Assembly: GCF_900116195.1 (NCBI RefSeq)
Contig: NZ_FOZW01000008.1
Coordinates: 62,001-126,000 of the forward strand
Origin: Alloyangia pacifica
GTDB lineage: Bacteria; Pseudomonadota; Alphaproteobacteria; Rhodobacterales; Rhodobacteraceae
DNA length: 64,000 bases
Reading direction: 5' to 3'
The position numbers and the translations under genes were made by a program. A model generated the notes under the pieces. The model was not told the DNA's origin and made no database searches. It saw only the letters and a list, made by a program, of their open reading frames with translations. Positions 52,346 to 60,312 of the stretch are shown one piece after another; the stretch's first letter is position 1, and the number at the start of each line of letters is the position of its first letter.

Positions 52346-52404
52346 GTCCTGTCCTCGGTGGGCTCTGGGAGTTTCTTGGGCCGGACCCTAGGGCCCGTGC
52401 CGGA

Positions 52405-52436
52405 GCCGGCGCGCCGCCCTAAGAAGGCGCGCCGGC
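52405..52436 (-). terminator. Strong hairpin after dctP (partial terminator or stabiliser)
   Basis: GCCGGCGCGCC (52405-52415) pairs perfectly with GGCGCGCCGGC (52426-52436) around a 10-base loop. It lies 6 bases after the dctP stop. There is no T-run, so read-through into the YeiH gene is expected at a reduced level. Confidence 0.6.
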
Positions 52437-52442
52437 GGTCGG

Positions 52443-53501
52443 TTACTGGATGTCGCTGGCGCGCTCGGCGTCAAGCTCCTCGGTCGCGGTCTGCACCGCG
52501 CTCTGCATGGCGTTGAAGATCTCCTCGCCCCCCTCGACGTTGGCGGTGAACCAATCATAGACCGGCTGCGCGGCATCGGCGAAGGCCTGCTTTTCCTCGG
52601 GGGTCGGCACGTAGAGATCGCCACCGCCGTCGACGAATTCCTGGTAGGCCGGGATCGACTTGCGCTTCGGCGAGGCGAAGGTCGCCTGCTGCAGCTGATA
52701 GAAGCCGTCGACCACCACGCGGCGCATGTCCTCCGGCAGGGCCATGAACTTCTCGTTCGACATCCACCACAGCGCGCCCATGTAGGCGTGACCGTCGAGG
52801 GTGACATACTGCAAGCCGGCCTCGGGGAACTTCATCGACATGATGTCGGTGATGCCGTTCTTGGTGCCCTCGACCACGCCGGTCTGCAGCGAGGTGAAGA
52901 GCTCGGGCCATGGGATCGGCGTCGGCGCGGCATCGAGGGCGCGCACCAGTTCCTGCGGCAGGTCCGCGACAACGGTGCGGATCTTCATGCCCTTGAGGTC
53001 CGCGGGCGTCTGCACCCGCTGCTTGGTGTTGGCGAAATTGCGCCAGCCGCCGGTGTTGCCGATGGTCATCAACCGGATCAGCCCGCCGGAATCCTCCAGC
53101 GCCATCGCGCGCATGGTGCGGGTGAAGTCGCCCGACAGCACCTTCTCGGCCACCCGGTCGTCCTGCATCACGTAGGGCAGGTCCAGCACCTGCACGTAGG
53201 GGAACAGCCCTGCCGCGCCGCCCGAGGTCGAGATGTAGACGTCGATCGAGCCGTCGGCCACGCCCTGCAGGCATTCCGCGCCGTTCGAGCAGAGCTGCGT
53301 GCCCATGTAGATCTCGACACCGATGGCGCCGTTCGAGGCGCTCTCGACGTAGGATCTGAAGACCTGCAGCCCGTCGTAATCCTCGTCGTTCTCGTTGGAG
53401 TTGGCGACGGCGCGGATCGTGTAGTCCTGCGCCATCGCGGGGATGGCAAGCGCCGCCGTCATCAGCAGCGTCGCCGCCAGCGTCTTGGTCTTCCTGAGCA
53501 T
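52443..53501 (-). CDS. dctP: TRAP transporter solute-binding protein (DctP family)
   Basis: A 352-residue periplasmic receptor. The Sec signal peptide covers 1-23 (LRKTKTLAATLL... ending AMAQ). The mature part has DctP elements: the ADLKGMKIRTVVADLP segment near 165, which holds the usual carboxylate/sulfonate-binding arginine, and LFTSLQTGVVEGTKNG near 200. A Cys pair near 72 and 79 (LCSNGAECLQG) is unusual and could form a disulfide. The ATG at 53501 follows AGGGAGGA. It follows the large permease, so the order here is Q-M-P. The likely ligand is a sulfosugar, by context only. Confidence 0.88.
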   Translation of the reverse strand: MLRKTKTLAATLLMTAALAIPAMAQDYTIRAVANSNENDEDYDGLQVFRSYVESASNGAIGVEIYMGTQLCSNGAECLQGVADGSIDVYISTSGGAAGLFPYVQVLDLPYVMQDDRVAEKVLSGDFTRTMRAMALEDSGGLIRLMTIGNTGGWRNFANTKQRVQTPADLKGMKIRTVVADLPQELVRALDAAPTPIPWPELFTSLQTGVVEGTKNGITDIMSMKFPEAGLQYVTLDGHAYMGALWWMSNEKFMALPEDMRRVVVDGFYQLQQATFASPKRKSIPAYQEFVDGGGDLYVPTPEEKQAFADAAQPVYDWFTANVEGGEEIFNAMQSAVQTATEELDAERASDIQ

Positions 53502-53530
53502 GTTATCCTCCCTGATAGCTCTGGATTTTC

Positions 53531-54820
53531 TTAGTTCGCGAACCCGGTCAGTCGCGGGATCGTCATGGAAATCGCGGGGAAATAGGTGATCAGGAAGATC
53601 ACCGCGATCTCGACCGCGAGGAATGGCAGGATGGCACGGGCGATGGTCGTCACCCTCTCGCCCGACACGGCCGAGGCAACAAAGAGCACCAGCCCCATGG
53701 GTGGCGTCGCCAGCCCCACCGTCAGGTTCACGCACATGATGATGGCGAAATGCACGGAGTCGACGCCCATGCCGATGAACACCGGGCCGAGGATCGGACC
53801 GAGGATGATGATCGCCGGGCCCGCGTCGAGGAACATGCCCACCGCGAAAAGCAGAAGGTTGATCAGGAACAGCAGCAGCAGCGGGTTCTCGGTCAGCGAC
53901 AGGATGAAATCGGCCATCTGCTGCGGCGCGTGCGACAGTGAGACCACGGTCTTGAACGACATGGCCGCGCCCACCAGCAGCAGCACCACCGCCGAGGTCA
54001 GACCGGCGCGGCCCAGCACGTCGGGCAGTTCGGCGAAGCGCAGGGTCTTCAGCACGAAGAGGCTGATGAAGAGCGCGTAGAACACCGCCACCGCCGCCGC
54101 CTCTGTCGGGGTGAACACCCCGGCGAGGATGCCGCCGAGGATGATCACCGGCGTCAGCAGCGGGAAGAAGGCCTTGAGGCTGGCCTCGCCGCGCTCGCCC
54201 CAGCTGTATTCGCGGGACGCCACGGGGAAGTCGTAGCGGTTGGCCATGACCTTGATCAGCAGCATCAGCCCGACGCCCACCAGCACCCCCGGCACCAGCC
54301 CTGCAAGGAACAGCGCCGCGACGCTCTCGCCCATGACATAGGCGTAGATGATCATGATCCCCGAGGGCGGGATGATCGGCCCGATGACCGAGCTGGCGGC
54401 GGTGATCGCGGCGGCGAAGCGGCGGGTGTAGCCCTGCTTCTCCATCGCCGGGATCAGCATCGAGCCGAGCGCCGAGGTGTCGGCGACGGCCGAGCCCGAG
54501 AGCCCGGCGAACAGCATCGAGGACATCACGTTCACATGCGCCAGCCCGCCCCGCAGGTGGCCCATGAAGGCCTGGCTGAACTCCACGAGGCGATGGGTGA
54601 TACCGCCGCGGTTCATGATCTCGCCCGCCAGCATGAAGAAGGGGATCGCCATCAGCGGGAAGCTGTCCATGCCGTTGTAGAGATTGCGGTAGAGCAGCGT
54701 CAGATCGCGCTCCTGCCCGTTCAGGAACAGCAGGATGCCCGGCGCGGCCAGGAGGCCGAAGAACACCGGCAGGCCGATCATCAGGAAGACAAGGAAGAGC
54801 GGAAGGAACCAGATCAGCAT
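53531..54820 (-). CDS. dctM: TRAP transporter large permease (DctM family)
   Basis: A 429-residue membrane protein with about twelve hydrophobic segments. DctM motifs: FPLMAIPFFMLAGEIMNRGG near 52-71, GLSGSAVADTSALGS near 105, IPPSGIMIIYAYV near 150 and FTPTEAAAVAVFYAL near 245. It is separated from the small permease by a single base. It belongs to the transporter that accompanies the flavin monooxygenase trio. Confidence 0.93.
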   Translation of the reverse strand: MLIWFLPLFLVFLMIGLPVFFGLLAAPGILLFLNGQERDLTLLYRNLYNGMDSFPLMAIPFFMLAGEIMNRGGITHRLVEFSQAFMGHLRGGLAHVNVMSSMLFAGLSGSAVADTSALGSMLIPAMEKQGYTRRFAAAITAASSVIGPIIPPSGIMIIYAYVMGESVAALFLAGLVPGVLVGVGLMLLIKVMANRYDFPVASREYSWGERGEASLKAFFPLLTPVIILGGILAGVFTPTEAAAVAVFYALFISLFVLKTLRFAELPDVLGRAGLTSAVVLLLVGAAMSFKTVVSLSHAPQQMADFILSLTENPLLLLFLINLLLFAVGMFLDAGPAIIILGPILGPVFIGMGVDSVHFAIIMCVNLTVGLATPPMGLVLFVASAVSGERVTTIARAILPFLAVEIAVIFLITYFPAISMTIPRLTGFAN

Positions 54821-54821
54821 G

Positions 54822-55409
54822 TCATTCGGCCCCTTGCGTGTTGGCCTGCGGGATCGTGGGCAGGTCGCGGACCGAGCAGAGCTCGGCGAGATTGCGCAGG
54901 ATCAGCTCGATGTTGACCAGCACCAGCAGCGCCATTCCGACGAGGATCGAGGCCATCATCCAGCTGCGCGGCACCCGGTGCCATTCGCTGAAGTCGAGCG
55001 CGGTGGGAATGTACAAAGAGGCCGACGCAAAGCGTCCGCCAAGCCCGGTGACCTCCTTCCAGCCGATCTGCAGTGCGAAGACCAGCACCATCAGGCTGAT
55101 CGCCAGCAGCACGAGGTTCAGCAGGCTGGCCGCGCGACGCGGCAGCATCGACGGCAGGATGTCGATGGCGACAAAGCCACCGCGGCGGAAGGCGGTCGGT
55201 GCCATCAGCCCGGTCATCCACAGCATGCAGAAGCGCGCGGCCTCGTCCGGCCACGGAAGCGCGTTGCCCAGCACGTAACGGCAGAACACCTGCACCAGCG
55301 TCACCGCAACCATCACTGCGATGGCGACGACGCCAATGCCGCGCCCGACCTTCAGCAGCACGTCATTGACCCGGGACAGTGGCCGGATCAGCCCGTCGAG
55401 TAGCACCAT
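54822..55409 (-). CDS. dctQ: TRAP transporter small permease (DctQ family)
   Basis: A 195-residue protein, longer than the other two DctQ proteins in the window because of a longer loop before the last helix and a polar C-terminal tail. Four hydrophobic segments lie at about 25-48, 62-80, 96-118 and 150-172. ALPWPDEAARFCMLWMTGL and the RRGGFVAIDIL turn are typical. GGGGAGGAG precedes the ATG. A 49-base gap separates it from the flavin reductase gene. Confidence 0.88.
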   Translation of the reverse strand: MVLLDGLIRPLSRVNDVLLKVGRGIGVVAIAVMVAVTLVQVFCRYVLGNALPWPDEAARFCMLWMTGLMAPTAFRRGGFVAIDILPSMLPRRAASLLNLVLLAISLMVLVFALQIGWKEVTGLGGRFASASLYIPTALDFSEWHRVPRSWMMASILVGMALLVLVNIELILRNLAELCSVRDLPTIPQANTQGAE

Positions 55410-55458
55410 GTTCTCCTCCCCGTCATGCCGCGCCCTCCTCCCGGGCGGCGGCGTGACG

Positions 55459-55974
55459 TCAGTTGACCTCGACCCTTGCGACCCGCCCGCCGAAGAAGGC
55501 CAGCGGATCGCCCTGTTGCATGGTGGCGCGCAGCACCTCGCCGACGACAATCGCGTGATCGCCCGCCTCGTGCACCGCGTGTCGGCGGCAGTCGAAGCGG
55601 GCAAGGCAGTGCTCCAGCACCGGCACGCCCTCGGCATTCGGCTCCAGCGGCGCGCCGATCAGCGCCGCGCCGTTCTTCGCCACCGTCCACGCCAGCTCCT
55701 GCTGCTCCGCCGCGAGCACGTGGATCGCGTAGTGCTCGGCCCCGGCAAAGAGGTCGAACCGGCTGGAACTGCGCGCCGGCGACCAGAGCACCAGCGGCGG
55801 GTCCATCGAGACCGACGCGAAGCTGTTGGCGGTGATCGCGGCACAGCCCTCGGGCCCGCAGGCGGTAACAATGGTCACCCCCGTGGCGAACAGCCCGAAG
55901 GCATCGCGCAGCGCCCGCCCGTTGCCCGGGTCGGGCACGAAGCTCTGGAAGCTCTGGGGCTGCGCCATTTGCAT
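55459..55974 (-). CDS. smoA: NAD(P)H:flavin reductase, SmoA-like
   Basis: A 171-residue protein of the flavin reductase (HpaC-like) family. Conserved parts are FGLFATGVTIVTA near 26, AAITANSFASVSMDPPLVLWSP near 44-65 and HYAIHVLAAEQQELA near 82. It would supply reduced FMN to the adjacent two-component monooxygenase. It overlaps the aldo/keto reductase gene by 1 base. Order and family match SmoA of the Agrobacterium oxidative sulfoquinovose pathway; an alkanesulfonate-type reductase would look similar. Confidence 0.78.
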   Translation of the reverse strand: MQMAQPQSFQSFVPDPGNGRALRDAFGLFATGVTIVTACGPEGCAAITANSFASVSMDPPLVLWSPARSSSRFDLFAGAEHYAIHVLAAEQQELAWTVAKNGAALIGAPLEPNAEGVPVLEHCLARFDCRRHAVHEAGDHAIVVGEVLRATMQQGDPLAFFGGRVARVEVN

Positions 55975-56888
55975 CAGGCGACCTCGCGGCCGAGCGCCGC
56001 CTCGTAGAGCTGGAACCACTGCACGCGGCTCAGCGCGACCTTGCGCGCATCCGAGATCTTCGCGATCCGCTCCAGAGAGTTGGTGCCCAGCACCGGCAGG
56101 ATGGTGGCCGGGTGACGCAGCAGGAAGGCGACGGCAATGGCGGCGCGGTCGACGCCGAATTCACCGGCCAGCGCATCCATGCGGCGGGTCAGATCGCTCT
56201 CGCCGGTCATCAGGCTGCCGCCACCAAGCGGCGACCAGGCCATCACCGGATCCTTGCGGCGCTGGTGGAACGCCAGATCGCCATCGGTGAAGGGCTCGAC
56301 GCGCGCCAGCGAGATCTCGATCTGGTTGGTGGCGAGTTTCGTGTCCATCGCGCTCTGCAGCAGCTCAACATCCCAGGGGCGGAAGTTCGACACGCCGGCG
56401 GCGCGGATCTTTCCCGCCTTCACCAGGCCGTCGAGCGCGGCACCGGTCTCCTCGTGGTCCATCAGCGGATCGGGGCGGTGGATCAGCAGCAGGTCGATGT
56501 AATCGGTGCCGAGATCGCGCAGCGAGTTCTCGACCGACGCCTCGATGTGGGCTTTGGAGGTGTCGTAATGCTTGCAGGCCACATCCGCGTATTTGCCGCA
56601 GGGCGCGACGATGTCGCATTTGGTGACCAGTTCCACCTTTTGGCGCAGGGACGGGTCGGCCTTGAACGCCTGCCCCAGCACTGCCTCGGCGGTGTAATCG
56701 CCATAGATGTCGGCCTGATCGAGCGTGGTGATCCCCTGCGCGAGACAGGCGTCGATCTTGGCGCGCACGTGACCCGCAGAGGTGTCGGCGTCATCGCCGA
56801 TGCGCCACATGCCGTAGACCAGCCGCGAGAAGCTGAGCCCCTCGGCCATGGTCACGCGATCCCGGGTGAAGTCGTTGAGGGTATCCAT
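55974..56888 (-). CDS. smoB: Aldo/keto reductase, SmoB-like (6-oxoglucose reductase)
   Basis: A 304-residue AKR barrel with an intact tetrad: Asp57, Tyr62 (TTLDQADIYG), Lys90 (VTKCDIV) and His137 (LLLIHRPDP). The phrases VYGMWRIGDDADTS and SNFRPWDVELLQSAM fit the YdhF/SmoB group, and I recall SmoB as closely similar. In the described pathway SmoB reduces 6-oxoglucose, produced when the monooxygenase removes sulfite from sulfoquinovose, to glucose with NADPH. It overlaps both neighbours by 1 base. Other aldehyde substrates are possible, but the three-gene set makes the SmoB role the best guess. Confidence 0.78.
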   Translation of the reverse strand: MDTLNDFTRDRVTMAEGLSFSRLVYGMWRIGDDADTSAGHVRAKIDACLAQGITTLDQADIYGDYTAEAVLGQAFKADPSLRQKVELVTKCDIVAPCGKYADVACKHYDTSKAHIEASVENSLRDLGTDYIDLLLIHRPDPLMDHEETGAALDGLVKAGKIRAAGVSNFRPWDVELLQSAMDTKLATNQIEISLARVEPFTDGDLAFHQRRKDPVMAWSPLGGGSLMTGESDLTRRMDALAGEFGVDRAAIAVAFLLRHPATILPVLGTNSLERIAKISDARKVALSRVQWFQLYEAALGREVA

Positions 56889-58042
56889 CAGCGGCGGTCT
56901 CCTGCGCCGAGCGGCGTCTGCGGAAGGGTTTGCGGAACGCGGCCCCAGGCCTGGTTGAGCTGGCAGGTCTTGAGCTGCGGCAGCACGCGCGAGCCGAAAT
57001 GCTCGGCCTCCTCGACGTGCGGGTAACCCGAGAGCACGAAGGCCCGGATGCCCATCTTCTGCAGCTCTTCGAGCTTGCTGAGCACCTGATCGGTCGAACC
57101 GACGATGGCCGCACCGCAGCCCGAACGCGCCCGGCCGATGCCGGTCCAGAGGTTCGGCTCGATATAGCCCTCGAGGTCGGCCAGCTCGCGGTTGCGTGCC
57201 TGATGGCTGACGCCGAGGCTGCTCGCATCCAGCGCCCGCTCGCGGATCGCCTGCCCGAGCTCGTCGTCGAGCTTGCTGGCGATGTAGCGGGCATACTCCT
57301 TGGCCTCGGCCTCTGTGTCGCGCACGATCACGTGGCTGCGGAAGCCGTAATCCAACGTGCGGCCATACTGCTCGGCGGCGGCATTGGCGGCCTTCATCCG
57401 CCCGGCGATGTCCTCGGTCTTTTCCGGCCACATCAGGTAGACGTCGCAATGCTGGCCGCAGAGATCGAGCGCGGCGGGGGAGTAGCCGCCGAAGTAGAGC
57501 ATCGGCCCGCCCTGCTGGTAGGGCTTGGCGGGATCGGTGGTGAGGCCGGTGAAGTTGTAGACCTCGCCCTCGTAGTTGATCTCGTCGCGGTTCCACGCCT
57601 GCTTGAGGATCTCGACCACCTCGCGCGAGCGCTGGTAGCGGTACTGGCTTTCGGCCTTCTCGCCGGGGAAGTCGGACGAGATGATGTTCACCGTCAGCCG
57701 CCCCTGCAGCATGTGATCGAGCGTCGCGATGGTCCGCGCCAGCATGATCGGCTGCATCTCGCCGCAGCGCACGGCGGCCAGCAGGTTGATGGCGCTGGTG
57801 ATCGGCGCGCAGCCCGCGACGAAGCTCAGCGTGTCCTGCCCGACCTGATAGGACGAGGGGCACAGGATGTTGCCGAAGCCCTGCGCCTCGGCGGTCTTCA
57901 CGATCTCCGAGCAATGATCCCACGACGAGCGCAGGTCACCGTCGGGCACGCCCAGGAACTGGTAGTCATCCGAGCAGAGCGCCGAGAACCAGGCCACCTC
58001 GACCGCGTCGAGATCGGCGGATGTAACGGGTACGACCGTCAT
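56888..58042 (-). CDS. smoC: FMN-dependent sulfonate monooxygenase, SmoC-like (SsuD family)
   Basis: A 384-residue bacterial luciferase-fold monooxygenase, the same length as SsuD. Typical stretches are VSFVAG-like TLSFVAGCAPITSAINLLAAVR near 75, GRLTVNIISSDFP near 115, MLYFGGYSPAALDL near 180 and the C-terminal VLSGYPHVEEAEHFG. It would use FMNH2 and O2 to cleave the C-S bond of a sulfonate, giving an aldehyde and sulfite. With flavin reductase and SmoB-like reductase it forms the trio for oxidative desulfurisation of sulfoquinovose. The ATG at 58042 follows AGGGAGGA; the frame extends 38 codons upstream without family similarity. It heads the operon, divergent from the GntR gene. Confidence 0.78.
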   Translation of the reverse strand: MTVVPVTSADLDAVEVAWFSALCSDDYQFLGVPDGDLRSSWDHCSEIVKTAEAQGFGNILCPSSYQVGQDTLSFVAGCAPITSAINLLAAVRCGEMQPIMLARTIATLDHMLQGRLTVNIISSDFPGEKAESQYRYQRSREVVEILKQAWNRDEINYEGEVYNFTGLTTDPAKPYQQGGPMLYFGGYSPAALDLCGQHCDVYLMWPEKTEDIAGRMKAANAAAEQYGRTLDYGFRSHVIVRDTEAEAKEYARYIASKLDDELGQAIRERALDASSLGVSHQARNRELADLEGYIEPNLWTGIGRARSGCGAAIVGSTDQVLSKLEELQKMGIRAFVLSGYPHVEEAEHFGSRVLPQLKTCQLNQAWGRVPQTLPQTPLGAGDRR

Positions 58043-58091
58043 GTTTTCCTCCCTGAAAACCTCCGAACTTTCCCTTTCACTACCCGCGTCT

Positions 58092-58117
58092 TTGATGTAG
58101 ATCAATGGTGTATCAAT
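58092..58117. promoter_or_regulatory. Perfect FNR-type box in the smoC-gntR divergent promoter
   Basis: TTGATgtagATCAA (58092-58105) matches the FNR/FnrL consensus TTGAT-N4-ATCAA exactly and lies precisely 49 bases from each of the two flanking ATG codons. A further ATCAAT follows at 58112-58117. It may be an oxygen-responsive site, or an operator of the adjacent GntR protein that happens to look like one. Confidence 0.55.
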
Positions 58118-58154
58118 TTTTTCATTCGCAGCATCCGCAGGGGGAGGCGGAAAC

Positions 58155-58880
58155 ATGCAGGAAAAAAACAGGAATTCGGCTCACAGGCCCGATGCACTGC
58201 CGATCTACATGCAGATCAGCGAGCTGGTGATCCGCGATATCGCCGCCGGCCGGCTTGTCGACGGACAGAAGCTGCCGCCCGAGCGGGAGTTCGCCAAGGC
58301 CCATGGCACGACCGTGCGCACCCTGCGCAAGGCCTTGCTTGAGCTGGAGAAAAAGGGGCTTCTCGAGCGCCGTCAGGGCTCTGGCAACTACGTCCGCGCC
58401 GGCGGTGAGGTCGAATCGGTCTACTCGATGTTTCGCCTCGAACTGGCCAAGGGCGGCGGCGGGCTGCCCACTGCAGACATCCTTGCGGCCGACTACGCGC
58501 CCAAGGATCCGCAGCAGCCCGCTTATGGCACCTCGGACCACGGCACCCGCTTTCGCCGCCTGCGCTACCTCGACGATGTCGTCATCGCGGTCGAGGAGAT
58601 CTGGCTCGACGGCGGCGCGGGCCGCGTCCCGCGAGAGATGGTGCAGGATTCGCTTTACCTGACCTACAAGCGCGCCCTGCAGCTCTGGATCACCCGCGCC
58701 GAGGACCGCGTGGGCATCGGGCAAGTGCCGGACTGGGCGCCCGAGGCATTCCCGCTCAAGCCAGGCACCACCACCGCCTATATCGAGCGCCTCTCCTGGG
58801 CGCAGGGCAGCGAAGCGGTCGAGTTCTCACGCACCTGGTACGACACCCAAAAGGCGCTCTACGTCCAGCGCCTCATCTGA
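58155..58880 (+). CDS. GntR-family (HutC-type) transcriptional regulator
   Basis: A 241-residue regulator. A winged helix-turn-helix covers about 15-82 (LPIYMQISELVIRDI, then KLPPEREFAKAHGTTVRTLRKAL, then the wing RRQGSGNYV). A UTRA effector domain spans about 95-236. The ATG follows GGGGAGG. It diverges from the monooxygenase operon and precedes the Gfo/Idh gene by 18 bases, so it probably responds to the sulfosugar or its breakdown product. Confidence 0.9.
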   Translation: MQEKNRNSAHRPDALPIYMQISELVIRDIAAGRLVDGQKLPPEREFAKAHGTTVRTLRKALLELEKKGLLERRQGSGNYVRAGGEVESVYSMFRLELAKGGGGLPTADILAADYAPKDPQQPAYGTSDHGTRFRRLRYLDDVVIAVEEIWLDGGAGRVPREMVQDSLYLTYKRALQLWITRAEDRVGIGQVPDWAPEAFPLKPGTTTAYIERLSWAQGSEAVEFSRTWYDTQKALYVQRLI

Positions 58881-58898
58881 AGGGAGGAGGATTTCCCT

Positions 58899-60041
58899 AT
58901 GACGACCCAGACCCTCGCGCGCAGCGAGACACGGACCATCACCTACGGCATCATCGGCTGTGGCATGATGGGACAGGAGCATCTGCGCAACATCGCGCTG
59001 CTCGACAACACCGCCGTCGGTGCGATCTTCGAGCCCGACGCCGAGATGCGCGCCCATGCGCGGCAGTTCGCCCCGAACGCGCAGTTCGTGGACAGCATCG
59101 AGGCGCTGCTGGACGTGGCCGAGATCGATTGCCTGCTGATCGCCAGCCCCAACTTCCGCCATGTCGAACAGCTGCAGCAGATCGCAGGAACGCGCCCCCT
59201 GCCGGTGCTGGTGGAAAAGCCCCTGTTCACCGATCCGGACCACGCTGCCGCGATCGACGCCTTTGCCGAAAGCTACCCCGCGCCGGTCTGGGTGGCGATG
59301 GAATACCGCTACATGCCGCCCGTCGCCAAGCTGCTGGAAGAGGCCGAGGCGGCCACCGGCGGCGTGAAGATGCTGACCATTCGCGAGCACCGCTTCCCCT
59401 TCCTCGAAAAGGTCGGCGACTGGAACCGCTTCAACCGCTACACCGGCGGCACCTTCGTCGAGAAATGCTGCCATTTCTTCGACCTCATGCGGCTGACGCT
59501 GAAATCCGATCCGGTCCGCGTCATGGCGATGGGCGGACAGGCGGCCAACCACCTCGAGGAGACCTACGCAGGCGAGACCCCCGATATCTTCGACCATGGC
59601 TACGTGATGGTCGAGTTCGAGAGCGGCGTGCGCGCCATGTTGGAGCTTTGCATGTTCGCCGAAGGCTCGCGCTACCAGGAAGAGATCTCGGCGGTCGGCC
59701 CGACGGGCAAGATCGAGGCACTGGTGCCGGGGCCGGGCCGGTTCTGGCCTGCGCATCTGGGTGCGGCACCGGTGCCGCAGGTGATCGTCTCGCCGCGCGA
59801 GCCGAAAGGGCCCGAGGTGCGCGAGATCCCCGTCGATCCGACCATCCTCGAGGCCGGGGACCACAACGGCTCGACCTTCTACCAGCACCGCGGCTTCCTG
59901 GAGCTGGTGCGCGGCGAGCGGGAAGTGCCCGAGGTGTCGCTGCTGGATGGCAAATGGGCCGTGCTCATGGGGCTCGCGGCTCAGCGCTCGATGACCGAGG
60001 GCCGCGCGGTGGACCTGCGCGAGCTCGCAGGGGACGCCTGA
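58899..60041 (+). CDS. Gfo/Idh/MocA-family protein; candidate NAD+-dependent sulfoquinovosidase
   Basis: A 380-residue protein with the Rossmann motif GIIGCGMMGQEH at 17-28, LVEKPLF (Glu-Lys-Pro at 106-108), EYRYMPPVAKLL near 135 and GGTFVEKCCHFFDLMR near 183-198, where the active-site Lys and His are expected. It could simply oxidise a sugar. However, a described family of NAD+-dependent sulfoquinovosidases (GH188) belongs to the same superfamily and occurs in sulfoquinovose clusters, and no GH31 sulfoquinovosidase is present here. An AGGGAGGAGG site precedes the ATG. It is co-directional with the GntR gene. Confidence 0.75.
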   Translation: MTTQTLARSETRTITYGIIGCGMMGQEHLRNIALLDNTAVGAIFEPDAEMRAHARQFAPNAQFVDSIEALLDVAEIDCLLIASPNFRHVEQLQQIAGTRPLPVLVEKPLFTDPDHAAAIDAFAESYPAPVWVAMEYRYMPPVAKLLEEAEAATGGVKMLTIREHRFPFLEKVGDWNRFNRYTGGTFVEKCCHFFDLMRLTLKSDPVRVMAMGGQAANHLEETYAGETPDIFDHGYVMVEFESGVRAMLELCMFAEGSRYQEEISAVGPTGKIEALVPGPGRFWPAHLGAAPVPQVIVSPREPKGPEVREIPVDPTILEAGDHNGSTFYQHRGFLELVRGEREVPEVSLLDGKWAVLMGLAAQRSMTEGRAVDLRELAGDA

Positions 60042-60081
60042 CGCAAAGCATGTCGGGCGCGAGCCTGCGCCCCACTCATGA

Positions 60082-60105
60082 GTCAGGAGCCCTGCGGGCC
60101 CTGAC
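60082..60105. terminator. Hairpin after the Gfo/Idh gene
   Basis: GTCAGG-a-GCCC pairs with GGGC-CCTGAC around the loop TGC, a ten-pair stem with one bulge. It lies 40 bases after the stop. No T-run follows, so rho may be needed. The remaining 200 bases to the next gene show no other structure I can support. Confidence 0.45.
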
Positions 60106-60312
60106 CGCGTCGCGGTACCCCCGATCCTTCACGGCGTGCAGGGTAGTGCGCCAAGATCGCAGGTCGGGCCTTCGCTCGGCCTGCACTCCCAAAGCCGCAT
60201 ATCGCCCGCGCGCCGCGCGACCGCACCGGCACTTGGGATATTGAAGACCGGGCACCGCCTGCCCTAGTGTCGCAACCGGGCAGGCCAAGGCAATCCGGGG
60301 AGCAGCCGAGAC

